Shown in pieces: positions 24,113 through 34,467 of a stretch of 64,000 nt of DNA (positions are counted from its first letter, which is position 1; each line of letters opens with the position of its first letter). Position numbers and translations under genes: made by a program. The stretch covers positions 16,772 to 80,771 of the forward strand of contig JASAND010011460.1 in NCBI GenBank assembly GCA_030248195.1, written 5' to 3'. This DNA is from Trissonchulus latispiculum. Taxonomy: Eukaryota > Nematoda > Enoplea > Enoplida > Ironidae. Below the pieces are notes generated by a model. It did no database searches. It worked only from the letters and a program-made list of their open reading frames with translations, and was not told where the DNA came from.

Positions 24113-24183
24113 TTTCTTTGTCATTTACGAATGACAACAAATGTCAGTCAGCATAATTGCCGCCAAACAAAAAGTCAGTTTGG

Positions 24184-25182
24184 CTAAATTTTCTGGACGC
24201 CAGCAGAAGTACTCTTGAACAGACTAGGGGCCGTATCAACTTGTCCGTTTTTGAAACGTCCAAACAGGGATTTAGCTTCCCTTCGAAAGGTGGGATTGAA
24301 TAAAATGTAAAACAGAAGATTGATCCCATAGTTTAATCCCAAAATCATCATTACTCCGTAGGCCCATAGCGAATCGTCGTCGGATATATTCAGTTTTCCA
24401 GTAGTACCCGCAATTTGATAATATATGGGAGCTGGTATGATGCAGACTACAAAGCCAACAAAACACCAAAACATCATCCTAGACCCGCGAGCTCTCTTCT
24501 GTATTTCAGCTTTGGTTGCCACCGTTCTGGTAGTCTTAATCTTCAGAAATATGGCAATGTAGCAAATCAGCATAATCAAACATGGAATGTAGATAAACAT
24601 AGCATCCATGGCAAACTTCCATAGTGGTAACCGACCGTCAATCATACAAATGCCGAAGGTCGGTAGTACGGTAAAGGAACCTAGCAGCCTGGTTCCTGCC
24701 AGAAAAAATACCACAAAAAACGTAAACAACCAAACTGAGATCGCCCACAATGCAATTGCCTTTTTCATGCTGAACGCGTTCCTGTACACTGTTGGTGCAA
24801 ATACAGCAGTAAACCTATTTACTGCAATCAAGGCCTGCCCTACTGGAGAAGCAAAAAGGCAGAACCAACCCCAGGCACCGGCCCACCTGCACAGCGCATC
24901 CAACTTTGCCAGATCCTGAGGCTCTGTACTCTTTGCAGGTCCAAAATATACGGCCTCTAGACCTTCTACAAGGCCCCAAGTTAGGCAAGCTGAGAGATCT
25001 GTAATTGACAACAAGAAAACCAAGACATAAGTTACTTGAGATCGTAGCTTACGTGAAAACAGAATGATTGTAGCCACAATTACATTGCAGATACCAAGAC
25101 CTGAAAATGAGATAATCATGGAGATTCCGCCAAGAATTGCCTTTTCCGTGTGCGTTCTATTTGCCATGTTCAGTGGATTCAA
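24184..25182 (-). CDS. Intronless 7TM G-protein-coupled receptor, Srx/Srsx-like (copy C)
   Basis: A 332-residue seven-helix receptor of the same family as copy A, complete in one exon. Landmarks in its own numbering are Asp62 in TM2 (ITDLSA), the FGPAKST loop, Cys98 before TM3, NRF at 122-124, Cys179 in ECL2, the KRARGSRMMFWCF junction of ICL3 and TM6, CIIPAP in TM6 and NPTFR at 296-300. Two start codons are possible. Met6 (nucleotide 25167) gives MANRTHTEK, which aligns directly with MGNFTNVEK of copy A and keeps the N-linked sequon, so I prefer it over Met1. The tail (KSTSAGVQKI) is shared with the 33496-34467 copy and differs from copies A and E. The upstream flank shares a CTGTTGCTGTTAC segment with that copy, which supports a recent duplication. 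Ligand unknown. Confidence 0.93.
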   Translation of the reverse strand: MNPLNMANRTHTEKAILGGISMIISFSGLGICNVIVATIILFSRKLRSQVTYVLVFLLSITDLSACLTWGLVEGLEAVYFGPAKSTEPQDLAKLDALCRWAGAWGWFCLFASPVGQALIAVNRFTAVFAPTVYRNAFSMKKAIALWAISVWLFTFFVVFFLAGTRLLGSFTVLPTFGICMIDGRLPLWKFAMDAMFIYIPCLIMLICYIAIFLKIKTTRTVATKAEIQKRARGSRMMFWCFVGFVVCIIPAPIYYQIAGTTGKLNISDDDSLWAYGVMMILGLNYGINLLFYILFNPTFRREAKSLFGRFKNGQVDTAPSLFKSTSAGVQKI

Positions 25183-25723
25183 TGAGAATACATGACTAAT
25201 AGTGTCAAGCTAAAATAGTTATAGAACAATTATAGTTGCTGTTGCTGTTACTAATGCTTTTACAAGTGTTGTCGAAGAACTTAGTTGATTTCCACCTGAT
25301 ACAAAGTGACAGTTCAGGAATAATGTTTTCATAAAGCCTAGCTAGCAGAAACCATCCGGTCAGCAAAATCTTGAGAGTTTAACATAGCAGCTAAAAACTG
25401 ACATTGCGCATTGTACAATGTATCAGTAAACTTTAGGATTAGTCTTAAGTTAAGAGGTCAAATTAAATAGAAGTCAGGACGGTTCAATACCTGACTGCGA
25501 AGCGTTCATACTGTATTGCGTTGCATAAGCATATAAGCGTATTGTACGTTATATTAAATGAACTATCAATATATAATCAAATCAAGACTGTAGATAAGGT
25601 ACTAGACAAGGCTATCAGGACTTGACTATTACTATCTACGACTTGACTATAACAGCTTTAAACATAGAAGATGGGTAAACTCCGAATTCTCCAATGTTGC
25701 CTTCGGGTATCTCCTCGCATGCA
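25183..25723. other. Upstream flank of receptor copy C
   Basis: No gene. A GTTGCTGTTGCTGTTAC tract about 60 nt upstream of the receptor is echoed upstream of its duplicate at 34467. No clear core promoter motif can be defended. Confidence 0.35.
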
Positions 25724-25725
25724 TA

Positions 25726-26069
25726 AAGCCCGGTTCACACTAGGCAATAATTGCCGGCAATGTGATTGCCAGCAATATGATTGCCAAGAGATTGCCCATT
25801 TATTGCTAGTGTGAACAGTGTAAAAATTGCCAGCAATATTGCCGTCAATCGGCAATTTCAGCTAGGAGAGTGAGCAAGCTCTGTGGCGATTAAACACGTA
25901 AATATAGCTGCCTACAGATTGCCGCTGGACTAAAATTTTGAATTTCCCGCTATATTGCCGGCAATATTTGTGATGTAGTGTGAACGGGTGCATTGCTGGA
26001 AATATTGCCGTTGCTCCTAAATTGCTGGCAATTAAATTGCCTGCATATTGCCTAGTGTGAACCGGGCTT
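25726..26069. mobile_element. 344-bp MITE with TA target duplication
   Basis: Perfect terminal inverted repeats AAGCCCGGTTCACACTAGG and CCTAGTGTGAACCGGGCTT are flanked on both sides by TA, which suggests a Tc1/mariner-type mobiliser. The interior is built of ATTGCCGGCAAT and ATTGCCAGCAAT palindromic subunits. Non-coding. Confidence 0.85.
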
Positions 26070-28450
26070 TAGATTCAAGGACTATCTACGAGAACTAAAA
26101 TCAGAGCTGCAAGCGATTATGCGTCTATCCTCTTGTTCAAGCTTTCCTGAGTCGGACTTCTAACTGCTGATGATCCTTTTTGCAAATAAATGGAATAAAC
26201 TTTAACTACAGGAGCCCGAAATAAAGATGAAGTGCAGAATATCATGCGTGCGTCAAAGAAATCATTAATCAGCATGTTGCATAAATCTGAGGAATCCATA
26301 ACTACACATTGTCACCACTGCTTGCTACTGAGTATGCAGGGCAGTGTTTCTACAGAATACAACCAACTGCAATGTAAGGCACAGAAACAATCCTGCAATA
26401 CATTCTTTCAACTAGTAATCATATCTTCCCGAAAAATATTTTATTCGTGACTTGTTTTGAGCAAATCTAAGTAATATCAGGCCAGTTGCCTCAGACAATA
26501 CAATTCTCTCGAACACGATTAATTGCGTGCATCTATGACTTCAGTATCAAAATCCTTTTACACTCTCTCAGAAATTTGTATGCACTAGCCGGACGAAATT
26601 TTAGGACAGTTGTAATGAAGGTAGTAGCTACCTACCTTTCTTTTTCTTCACACTTCCCTTTCCAATTCTTTTTCCTAAAATTATCCAAATTCTCATTTGC
26701 AAATATGTGGTTGCCGAAGTGTTCGGCTGATCACGTGACGCTAACAAACAAGTTTTCTAGACTTGTGATGAAGACGAATCAGTTTCTGTTCTGCCGTTGG
26801 GTAGTGCCTTTGATCTGGATCGGCTGTGTTATGTGTGGGGACTCTTGTTTTCTGTGTGCACCTTTTCCAGTTCCCTCCCGTCTTTTCTATTATTGTTGTC
26901 TCGCTTCCCCGTTCCCCCTTTTTTGTGTGACTTTACTCAATGTGGTGGGTAGCCCCCTGCTTGCTGTCCTGTACCACTGTGGGCAGCCCGCTGCGGGTTA
27001 TCTGCATTTTTCCTGTACTGTACTTCCAACTATTTTGTGCCCCTTATTTGTGCCCTTTTCGTTGCTGTTCCCTAGCCCCTAATATTGTACTGTTGGGTAG
27101 CCCGCTATCAGTATTCTGTCCCCCATCTTGTGTAGCCCAGGTGGCTGTCTGTATTTTATTCTCGCCTTTATATTTTCTTAAATTAAATATCCCAGTTGTC
27201 CCTGATTTATCCTAATAACCGTTACTACTTCTGCTAACTAGTATTCTGATTTTGGAGTAGCTAGGTAGATTTTGCGAATAGCCCGGAATTTAACTCTGTA
27301 CTTGAGTTCGTAATTTTTTGTGGGTCCCCCAACTTTCTTGACGCCCTGTTGGCGTCCTCCAAAACTTATCCTCCCTCCCCCTGGCGAGGTTAGTCACAGT
27401 AGTGTGAGCCGCCTGGACTAAAGATTTCCACTCGCAGTTAGCAGGTCAGCGACCGTTGCGCAGTCCCTAGTAGCAGTGGCGTTGAGCCCGCTGGTTTAAT
27501 TCCCGGCTCAACACCATCACACAGTGTTTCTTTTGCATAAGAAATGTTTCGGTTTTTAACTAAAATCGTACTTTATATATTAACTAAATTTAGAACAATA
27601 AGTTCACATTGAAACTGTTGTGAACTATTTTCGGATAATATTCTTGATTTCCATTTAAAATTATCCAAAACGCAGTGTTATCTTTATGAACGATAAATGA
27701 AAAATTGTACTCTCGTGTAGGAACCTCGGTTCCTTAGCTAATTTGTTCCGCCATTAAAATTGGGCGCAAATTCAGTCTTCTCAAATCTTGCGTACGGAGC
27801 GGCGGCTCTTCCATCTGCTTTTCTACATTCAACGGGGAGTTCTTTCCTTAAGTTTTGGGTTGGGGGATCTCAGTCCCTCCTAATTTGGACGACCCTCTCC
27901 TCTTTTGGGCTAAGGTAAACGTTGTATTTTTGTGTATACAATTATGAAAATGTTTATGTTTTGTGAACTGTAGAAGTTAATTTTGCTACCTTTGTCAAAC
28001 TTATAATTCCGTTTAAAAACCCAGTAAACTCACGGTACCGAAATTGGACTGCCGGCGTCTGCTGTAGTTGTTTAGGGAATGAGCGAGCTCAGGGACGAGA
28101 TTGACATGCGCACACTCACGAACTAGCAATTCTTCTTCGAGTTTAAGTATATTGTTCACTGGCAACAAACTAATCTTTACACTCTTATAAATAGACGCAT
28201 TTAAAATTAACACAAATTTTTTATATGTGACTTAGTTAGAGCAAAATTTAAAAAAAACAAAACCAATGAAACTGGCGAGCCATGTTGCCGCTTTCGTCTG
28301 CCGACATTGTCTTATGTTATTTTGTCACCCATGCCAAGTTGCTACTTTACGCTGAAGTAAGGCTTTCTGTTAAGGGGGTCACTTTGGTCAAAAATCGATA
28401 GTCACGGATTTCGCTATGCCCCCATATGTTATCAAAAACAAGACAAAGAG
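26070..28450. other. Gene-free stretch with a pyrimidine-rich block
   Basis: From about 26820 to 27400 the plus strand is C/T-rich. A loose GGGTAGCCCGCT phrase recurs at about 26946, 26983, 27096 and 27134. The long plus-strand frames over it (26486-27082 and 26940-27215) are Leu/Phe/Pro/Cys-rich, show no domain and are best explained by composition. A TTAAGGGGGTCAC motif at 28370 resembles ends of TTAA-type elements. Confidence 0.35.
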
Positions 28451-28539
28451 TTCGAAATCAAAATGTGACAAAGTTATTCAGGTTCAAAGCCGGATACTTG
28501 AAAATTCCGGTGATGGGCCCTTCTAGCTCAAGTGGAGAC

Positions 28540-29048
28540 CGAAAGCGATCGCGAACAGGCTTGACCGATTGACCGAATTGCATCAACAAACGACTGCAAA
28601 ACATTAATGTATCTATCTCTTCTGGTTTTAGTGAAATACTTCCACAGCTTGGTCTTCGGAGTTCTATTGGATCGTTCCACAAGCTACGTCAGGATTGCCG
28701 CATGTATAAAAGTGTATACAGTGATGGGTGAGAAGCCGTTGAAATTGTTGATTTAAAGATTTTATGTTTCTAACCGATAGTAACTGTGCTGGCATTCGTG
28801 ATTGCCCAAGCGTATTTTGAAAACATGTCTATGCATGTTAGCAGAAACTTATATCCATCATTCACATTTGCCACTCTAGACATATCTGCTAGATTCATTT
28901 GCCATAACATGTCAACTCCGGTAACAAAAGATCTCCTTCTGGCATACTTACGACGAATAGGTTTATGCAGAGTGTAAATGTGTTGTTTCTTGAGCCAATC
29001 TTTAACAGCCCACAATGTTAATCCCGGAGCAGAACCTGACCTTGACAT
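28540..29048 (-). pseudogene. Maverick/Polinton-type integrase remnant
   Basis: The 29048-28770 part reads the front of an rve-type integrase like the transposon-derived F54H12.3 family. It has an AYTLHKP-like HIYTLHKPIRRKYARRR segment, a first catalytic Asp in LWQMNLADM, then NDGYKFLLTCIDMFSKYAWAI. It stops at TAG. About 80 nt further on, in another frame (28690 to about 28560), the C-terminal half resumes with VERSNRTPKTKLWKYFTK and INVLQSFVDA. VERSNRT should hold the catalytic Glu. The middle of the catalytic core with the second Asp is missing. The gene is thus deleted, frameshifted and interrupted upstream by the element at 29064-30576. The identification rests on motif memory; a profile search would settle it. 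Confidence 0.75.
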
Positions 29049-29063
29049 GGTTGTACAGTTTCC

Positions 29064-30576
29064 TGATTGTGGTGACTTTTACAACCAATGCTGTCTGCTT
29101 TCATAACTAAATGTCTACTTTCACAACTAAAAGTCTACTTTCACAACTAAGGTGTCTACTTTCACAACTAAAAGTCTGCTTTCACAGCTAAGGTGTTTAC
29201 TTTCACAACTAGAAGTCTACTTTAAAAACTGAAAGTATGCTTTCTCAACAGACTCTGCGATTACTTCTGTTATATATGTTACGTATTACGTGTTTTAATT
29301 CAGTAATTGACTAAAGTCTGACCAAATATGTTGGGAGCGAAATTGTTTTGTTTATTTTGATTTAGCAGTACAGTTTTGCTACAGCAATGTATATATTTTT
29401 TGAATTGTTACGCTATGAACTTTCCTTCGGTTGAAAAAGAGATTTAAAAAAATTAAAGTTAAATCAAAAGAAGCCGGTTTTTATTCCTGCTGGAGCAGGA
29501 ATGTATAAAAAGGAATCTACTATGTTCAGTGCATGGTGAGTAATTTCTCTATTTAGAAGCCCTATCTTCAACACAGGCTAGCTTAGGTGGATTCTTTGTA
29601 TGCAGATTATGCAAATTAGGTTTAGAAACTATTTAAGCAGCTGAATTCACGGCCTTCATACAGTCTTCGGCTGTCAGCAATCTAAACGGTTGCAGTTTTC
29701 TGAGCACCAGGGCAGCCTGGGAGCTGCACATAGGTGCATTAGGCAACAAGGTAATTGCTTGCGCTGGACTTCATAAGTTCGGCACAAACATGGTATGGCA
29801 AGCAGTTCTCTCTGATATTATGTAGTTCTGCGAGAAAAAAATTAAACAGAAAAAAGACTAGTGAAGTAATTTAATTAGCACAATGTTTGATGTGTTTTCC
29901 TATTTATGCATTTGGAATGAAAAGTGTATCTATACGTACATATCTTGATACATACATTGTGCTTATTTATGCTGACGGAAAGAAAGTCTGCTGGCTGGAA
30001 TTCACAAAAAAATTAAGACATTGCATAGGGTACTAGTAGTTTGGCATCAAAATAATGTCAAAGGATGTCAAGAGAAACTGTAGGATGTCAAGGATGCTGT
30101 AATCTCAGGAGATTCTAGCGTTTAACAGAGCAAGGCTCAAACACAATTTTCAGATCAGAATAATAACAGGTCTACAAAGGAATATTGCCCCTTTTGGGGC
30201 CAACTTGTTTTATACATAGATATAAAGTTTTTGTGACTACGACTTATTCTGCCCGCAATGAATTTTTAAACAATTTCACTATTTTAGCTTTCGGTAGGCG
30301 TTACAGTGTCAATATCAGCAAGTTTATGTTCAAAATCAAAATGCTGGCATTTCAAGATCTTTCCGACATATTCGCGGCGGAATCTTCCATTTTTCTTATT
30401 TCTAAATTTCAAAGGAGCACGACTTCTTACAGAAGACTTAGATAATTGCAACACTCTAGTAGTGAAGTGAGACATTTAGTTGTGAAATGAGACTTCTAGT
30501 TGTGAAGAGAGGCTTCTAGTTATGAAATAAGACATTTAGTTGTGAAATGAGACTGGTTGTGAAAGTAGACACAACG
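29064..30576. mobile_element. 1.5-kb element with tandem-repeat termini and 7-bp duplication
   Basis: Left end: TTGTGGTGACTTTTACAACC followed by about six units of TTTCACAACTAAAAGTCTAC up to 29250. Right end: the inverse array (TTAGTTGTGAAATGAGAC units, 30460-30560) ending in GGTTGTGAAAGTAGACACAA. AGTTTCC directly flanks both sides (29057-29063 and 30577-30583), a 7-bp target-site duplication. It is inserted inside the Maverick/Polinton remnant. Overlapping frames inside (30185-30445 plus and 30475-30284 minus) are not recognised, so the element appears non-autonomous. Confidence 0.8.
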
Positions 30577-30583
30577 AGTTTCC

Positions 30584-31080
30584 CAGGACCTGAATATGCC
30601 ACGGGATTGGAGAGGGATATAGTATTAGTATGCTAAAGTGTCTTTCGTTCAGTTTCCACAGAGCCAAACCAGTTCCACTGGAAAGTTGCCGTGGATAACA
30701 AGATAACACATTTTCTACGCAATCACAAATAGTTTTTAGTAAGTCTGAATTTCCATTTTCAATAATACCGCGCCGTTGCTTGGCATTGCATGTGCAGAGC
30801 ACTTTGACGTAGTCGACATGCTTTTCAAAACATTTAACCATTGCAAACTGACTGTAGCAAAATACATTAAGTAATGCGTGTTTAGAATCTTTCTTATGTC
30901 TTTGCTTCTATTTGTAGACGCCATTTGTATCGTCTGGAAATAGTGATGATCTCAGTCGAAAGTCATCTGTTGTGTTCTGATCTAAGTCATGAGTAAGTGC
31001 CCGTGAAGTTTCTGCGTGGCGTGGTTAAACGCTTGCATGAATCCCTCTACTTTACCCCGAGAAAAATCTACTTTGCCGGA
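30584..31080 (-). pseudogene. Upstream part of the Maverick/Polinton remnant
   Basis: On the minus strand between about 30924 and 30600, pieces in different frames recall the small protein often encoded next to this integrase class. There is an N-terminal MASTNRSKDIRKILN, then KVLCTCNAKQRRGIIENGNS and LLKTICDCVENVL, then frame-shifted remains. Farther upstream (about 31130-30990) another open stretch with GFMQAFNHATQKLHGHLL is not recognised. Frame changes and loss of a continuous ORF show that it is decayed. Confidence in the family is moderate because the assignment relies on the neighbouring integrase. Confidence 0.45.
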
Positions 31081-31139
31081 TTCCGGATTGAGTTTATCTG
31101 CTGGGATCTTCATCAACACTATCTGGCTTTTTCCTTGGC

Positions 31140-31290
31140 AAAATTTTTGGGGGAAATCTGGGGTCTGGGGGTTCCCCCCCCAGGTCTGGGAGGGGTCAGA
31201 TGTCTGGGGGGCGAAATTTTTTTGGAAAAAATGCTTTATCTTTAAAATAGCTAAAAAATGTCTAAAAATTCGGCGAAGTCAGAAAATTTT
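31140..31290. repeat. G/C-tract element
   Basis: Phrases such as CTGGGGTCTGGGGGTTCCCC and GGTCTGGGAGGGG are followed by an A/T-rich segment containing ATTCGGCGAAGTCAGAA. This is the same organisation as the elements at 40800-40960 and 47090-47510. Confidence 0.5.
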
Positions 31291-32402
31291 TGAACTTTTA
31301 AATTTACCCTCAAAACCCTATTTTTCTCGCTCTCAGTCATTAAAGACCATTAGTTTACACTAATTTGTTTCTAATTTCTGACCTTAGCTTTATCAGTAAT
31401 TGTCCCAGTTTATTCTTTCCATGCCAAGCAGTTACTTTTCTCAGGCTAGGATCTCTTATATCTACGCCAATTCACCAGAATATCATCCATCGTCGATTGG
31501 GTATTAGCACTAATACATAGGGATTGAGAATGCAACTCAATTTTGTGTATTTTCAAGGATCATAGGTTTAAATGTCTGACCACAACAGGTTATAGCTAGT
31601 AACATGCTGCATGTTACTATGCTGAATTCTGAGGCATCATATTGAAATTAGAAGCAATAGATTCCAAAGAATTCCTCACTGCTGACGAACCCATTTTCCT
31701 ATGAACTATTACTAAAAACCAACTCCCCTTGCAGCATTGACTTCTTAGTCTGCACATCATACCTCCTATTTTTATACTACCATTTGGCAAAAATGGCCCA
31801 TTTCCCCATACTTGGGCGTTGTTACCCTGATTCGTCGGTCTAACAACCCGCTGTTGCTGTCCAGAACCTCATTTATACCATTGTTCCCAAGAATTGATAG
31901 CATTTTGCCAGTACTTTTTCGTAGGGGGGCGCCATCCATTCGGTCTACAAAATTCTTGCGGGGACCTAAAAATACTTTTCTCAGGTGGGGAGAAGGTCCA
32001 GAAAATTCTACAGGCACCATAGTGCTTAACAACTCTACACCTACACAAAACCTTCAAAATGGGGGGTTTAGTGGGGGTCAAAAATTCTACCCAAATCTCT
32101 CAATTTTCGATCTGTGCGTCCACTGTAAGTTTGCGCGTGATGTGTGTGATTACGTTTTCTACTTCTGAAGGCATATGTAACCCGTGCTTCCCTAAACATC
32201 TCCAAATCAACTTTCAAATTCGGGGGGGGGGGGGGTAAAAATTCATCGAAACTGCTTCAAAAACTACGCTTATGTGTATTTTTCAGTTTCCCAATCCTGT
32301 CCTAGCTATAAAAAAATCAAAATACTTACGTAGGCGATGTTTTTCTCCATCTTGTTCCCCAATTTTTGACTTCCAACGGCTGTTTTTCAAATGTCGATAT
32401 CA
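31291..32402. other. Gene-free stretch
   Basis: Short overlapping frames on both strands at 31772-32168 are unsupported. A G13-type homopolymer lies at about 32223-32235. Confidence 0.4.
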
Positions 32403-32404
32403 TA

Positions 32405-32613
32405 TGGGTCAATCACAATAACGACGGAACACAATTGTGCGTTTATTAATGTAGCGGAACCGTTCAGCTACATTAATAAATGTAGCCGAAATGTTCGGCT
32501 ACATTAAAAAATGTAGCCGAAACTTTCGGCTATATTTATTAGTGTAGTTGAAAGTTTCGACTACTTTCACTAATTCCGCACCATTGTGTTCCGTCGTTAT
32601 TGTGATAGACCCA
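32405..32613. mobile_element. 209-bp MITE containing four tandem hairpins
   Basis: The terminal inverted repeats share ATCACAATAACGACGGAAC and its inverse, and are flanked by TA on both sides (TATGGGTC...GACCCATA). The interior is four successive hairpins of the form AATGTAGCCGAAA-(G/C)TTTCGGCTACATT at 32448-32474, 32479-32505, 32510-32536 and 32541-32565. Confidence 0.85.
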
Positions 32614-32615
32614 TA

Positions 32616-33436
32616 AGCCAGTCACCTAGCTACTGTTTCGTAATTCAAAAATTCGAATTTTAGAAAACTCTGCTAAACTAAATCAAACCTAGTATAAAAG
32701 AAAGCCTATATACTGTACTTATAAGTTATAAGTTAGAGTATAAGTTTTATTTCTCAACTATCTTAATATTAATAGAGTATAAGTTTTATTTCTCAACTAA
32801 CTAGCCAAATATTAATTCCTAGCCTATTGTCCGACTAGGCATTGGGAGGCTAAGCGATTGCAGGTCTAACTCAAATATTTCTGACTACCTACCTAGCTAA
32901 TAAATCTAAACTCTTACTATATACCGTCCTGAGTCACACAACTGAACTTGCAATTTTACCAGAAATAGCAGGTGTCGGAAGGCAAGGCATCCAGTAAAAC
33001 ACAATACAGCACTGAGAAACAACCTAACGCTAATTCCACCAACAACTAACAACTTCCGGATTTATATGAGATCATATACCGGATTTCTTTCAAGCCAATT
33101 ACTGTACACGAAAGTAACGAAAAGTACGAAGATTCGCCAAAGACGAAAGTCGCAAAATAGCTGGTATTTAACACTATGGTTCTGATTTGGATGATGATGA
33201 TGATTGATGATTAATCATGATGATTATTACTGATGATTTACAACCAGTGCGCCAATTTTGTATCTTGTTGAAGTATAAGATTCCTATTAGTAGCTCTTAA
33301 ATAACTGCTATATATTGACAACATATCAGAAGTAACAGAACAGAACTCTCAAAGCATAACACTTTTTGTTATTGCTAAATAAATACATATTCTTTGGTCA
33401 TTTTATAATAACTACGTTTACTGTTTCCTTGTCATT
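32616..33436. other. Gene-free stretch with GAT repeats and a possible LTR edge
   Basis: A GATGATGATGATTGATGATT microsatellite lies at about 33190-33235. Immediately after it, the minus strand reads GATACAAAATTGGCGCACTG at 33250-33269. This is arranged like an LTR end plus primer-binding site, but nothing else of a retroelement is visible. Confidence 0.35.
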
Positions 33437-33442
33437 TTATTA
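33437..33442 (-). promoter_or_regulatory. Poly(A) signal of receptor copy D
   Basis: AATAAA on the minus strand about 54 nt after the terminal stop codon of the 33496-34467 receptor copy, in a 3' flank similar to that of copy C. Confidence 0.4.
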
Positions 33443-33495
33443 TTTATGCCAAAAATCAGTCAGTATAATTGCCATCAAACAAGAAGTCACTTTGG

Positions 33496-34467
33496 CTAAA
33501 CTTTCTGCACGCCTGCAGAGGTACTCTTGAATAGACTGGGGGCCGTATCAACTTGTCCGTTTTTGAAACATCCAAACAGGGCTTTAGCTTCCCTTCGAAA
33601 GGTGGGATTGAATAAAATGTAAAACAGAAGATTAATTCCATAGTTTAGTCCCAGAAGCACCAGCACCCAGTAAGCCCAAATAGAATCACTGTCGGATATA
33701 TTCAGCTTTCCAGTAGTGCCCGCTATTTGATAGTATATGGGAGCTGGTATAATACATACTACAAACCCTACAAAACACCAAAACATCATTCTAGACCCGC
33801 GAGCTCGCTTCTGTATTTCTGCTTTGGTTGCCACAGTTCTGGTAGTCTTAATCTTCAGAAATATGGCTATGTAACAAATTAGCATTATCACACATGGAAT
33901 GTATATAAACATAGCATCCATGGCAAACTTCCACAGCGGTAGCCGGCCATCAATCATTCACATACCAAAGGTCGGTAGTATGGTAAAGGAACCCAATAGC
34001 CTAGTGCCAGCCAGGAAAAATACAACAAAAAAGGTAAACAACCAAACTGCAATGACCCACAGGGCAATTGCCTTTTTCATACTGAATGCTTCCCTGTACG
34101 TGGTCGGTGCGAAAACCGCCGTAAACCTGTTTACTGCTATCAAAGCTTGACCGACCGGAGAGGCAAAAAGGCAGAACCAGCCCCAGGCTCCGGCCCACCT
34201 ACACAGCGCATCCAGCTTTGCCAAGTCGCCGGGCTCCGTGCTTTGTTCCGATCCAAAATATACGGCCTCCAGCCCCTCCACCAGACCCCAAGTTACGCAA
34301 GCCGCGAGATCTGTAAGCGAGAGCAAGAAGACCAGGACATAGGTTACTTGAGATCGCAGCTTGTGCGAAGACAAAATAATTGCAGCCACAATTACATTGC
34401 AGATGCCAAGGCCCGAGAATGAGATGATCATGGACAATCCGCCCCACGTTGTCGTCCCCCAAGTCAT
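33496..34467 (-). pseudogene. 7TM receptor with a single in-frame TGA (copy D)
   Basis: A full-length receptor frame of 323 sense and stop positions, closest to copy C and sharing its C-terminal tail. It is collinear without any frameshift. The only lesion is TGA at 33958-33960, codon 170. By alignment this is exactly the ECL2 cysteine (Cys174 in copy A) expected to form the disulfide with the TM3 cysteine; the preceding Ile codon has also become Met. The N terminus differs from its sisters: MTWGTTTWGGLSM replaces the sequon-bearing leader, and FGSEQST replaces FGPAKST. The rest is conserved, including NRF, KRARGSRMMFWCF and NPTFRREAK. The simplest reading is a very recent pseudogene or a segregating null allele. 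Readthrough or selenocysteine insertion at a Cys position is possible but unsupported. Confidence 0.85.

Noticed and set aside
26486..27215. Long overlapping plus-strand open frames (198 and 91 codons)
   Set aside because: Strongly C/T-biased DNA with loose repeats gives Leu/Phe/Pro/Cys-rich translations in several frames; no domain, signal or conserved motif is visible.
27455..27515. tRNA-like segment (GTAGCAGTGGCG...GGTTTAATTCC)
   Set aside because: A weak B box is present but no acceptor, D- or anticodon-arm pairing could be built.
33250..33270. Second LTR/primer-binding-site-like junction
   Set aside because: Only a short TACA-AAA-TTGGCGC match exists, with no Gag, polypurine tract or partner LTR nearby.
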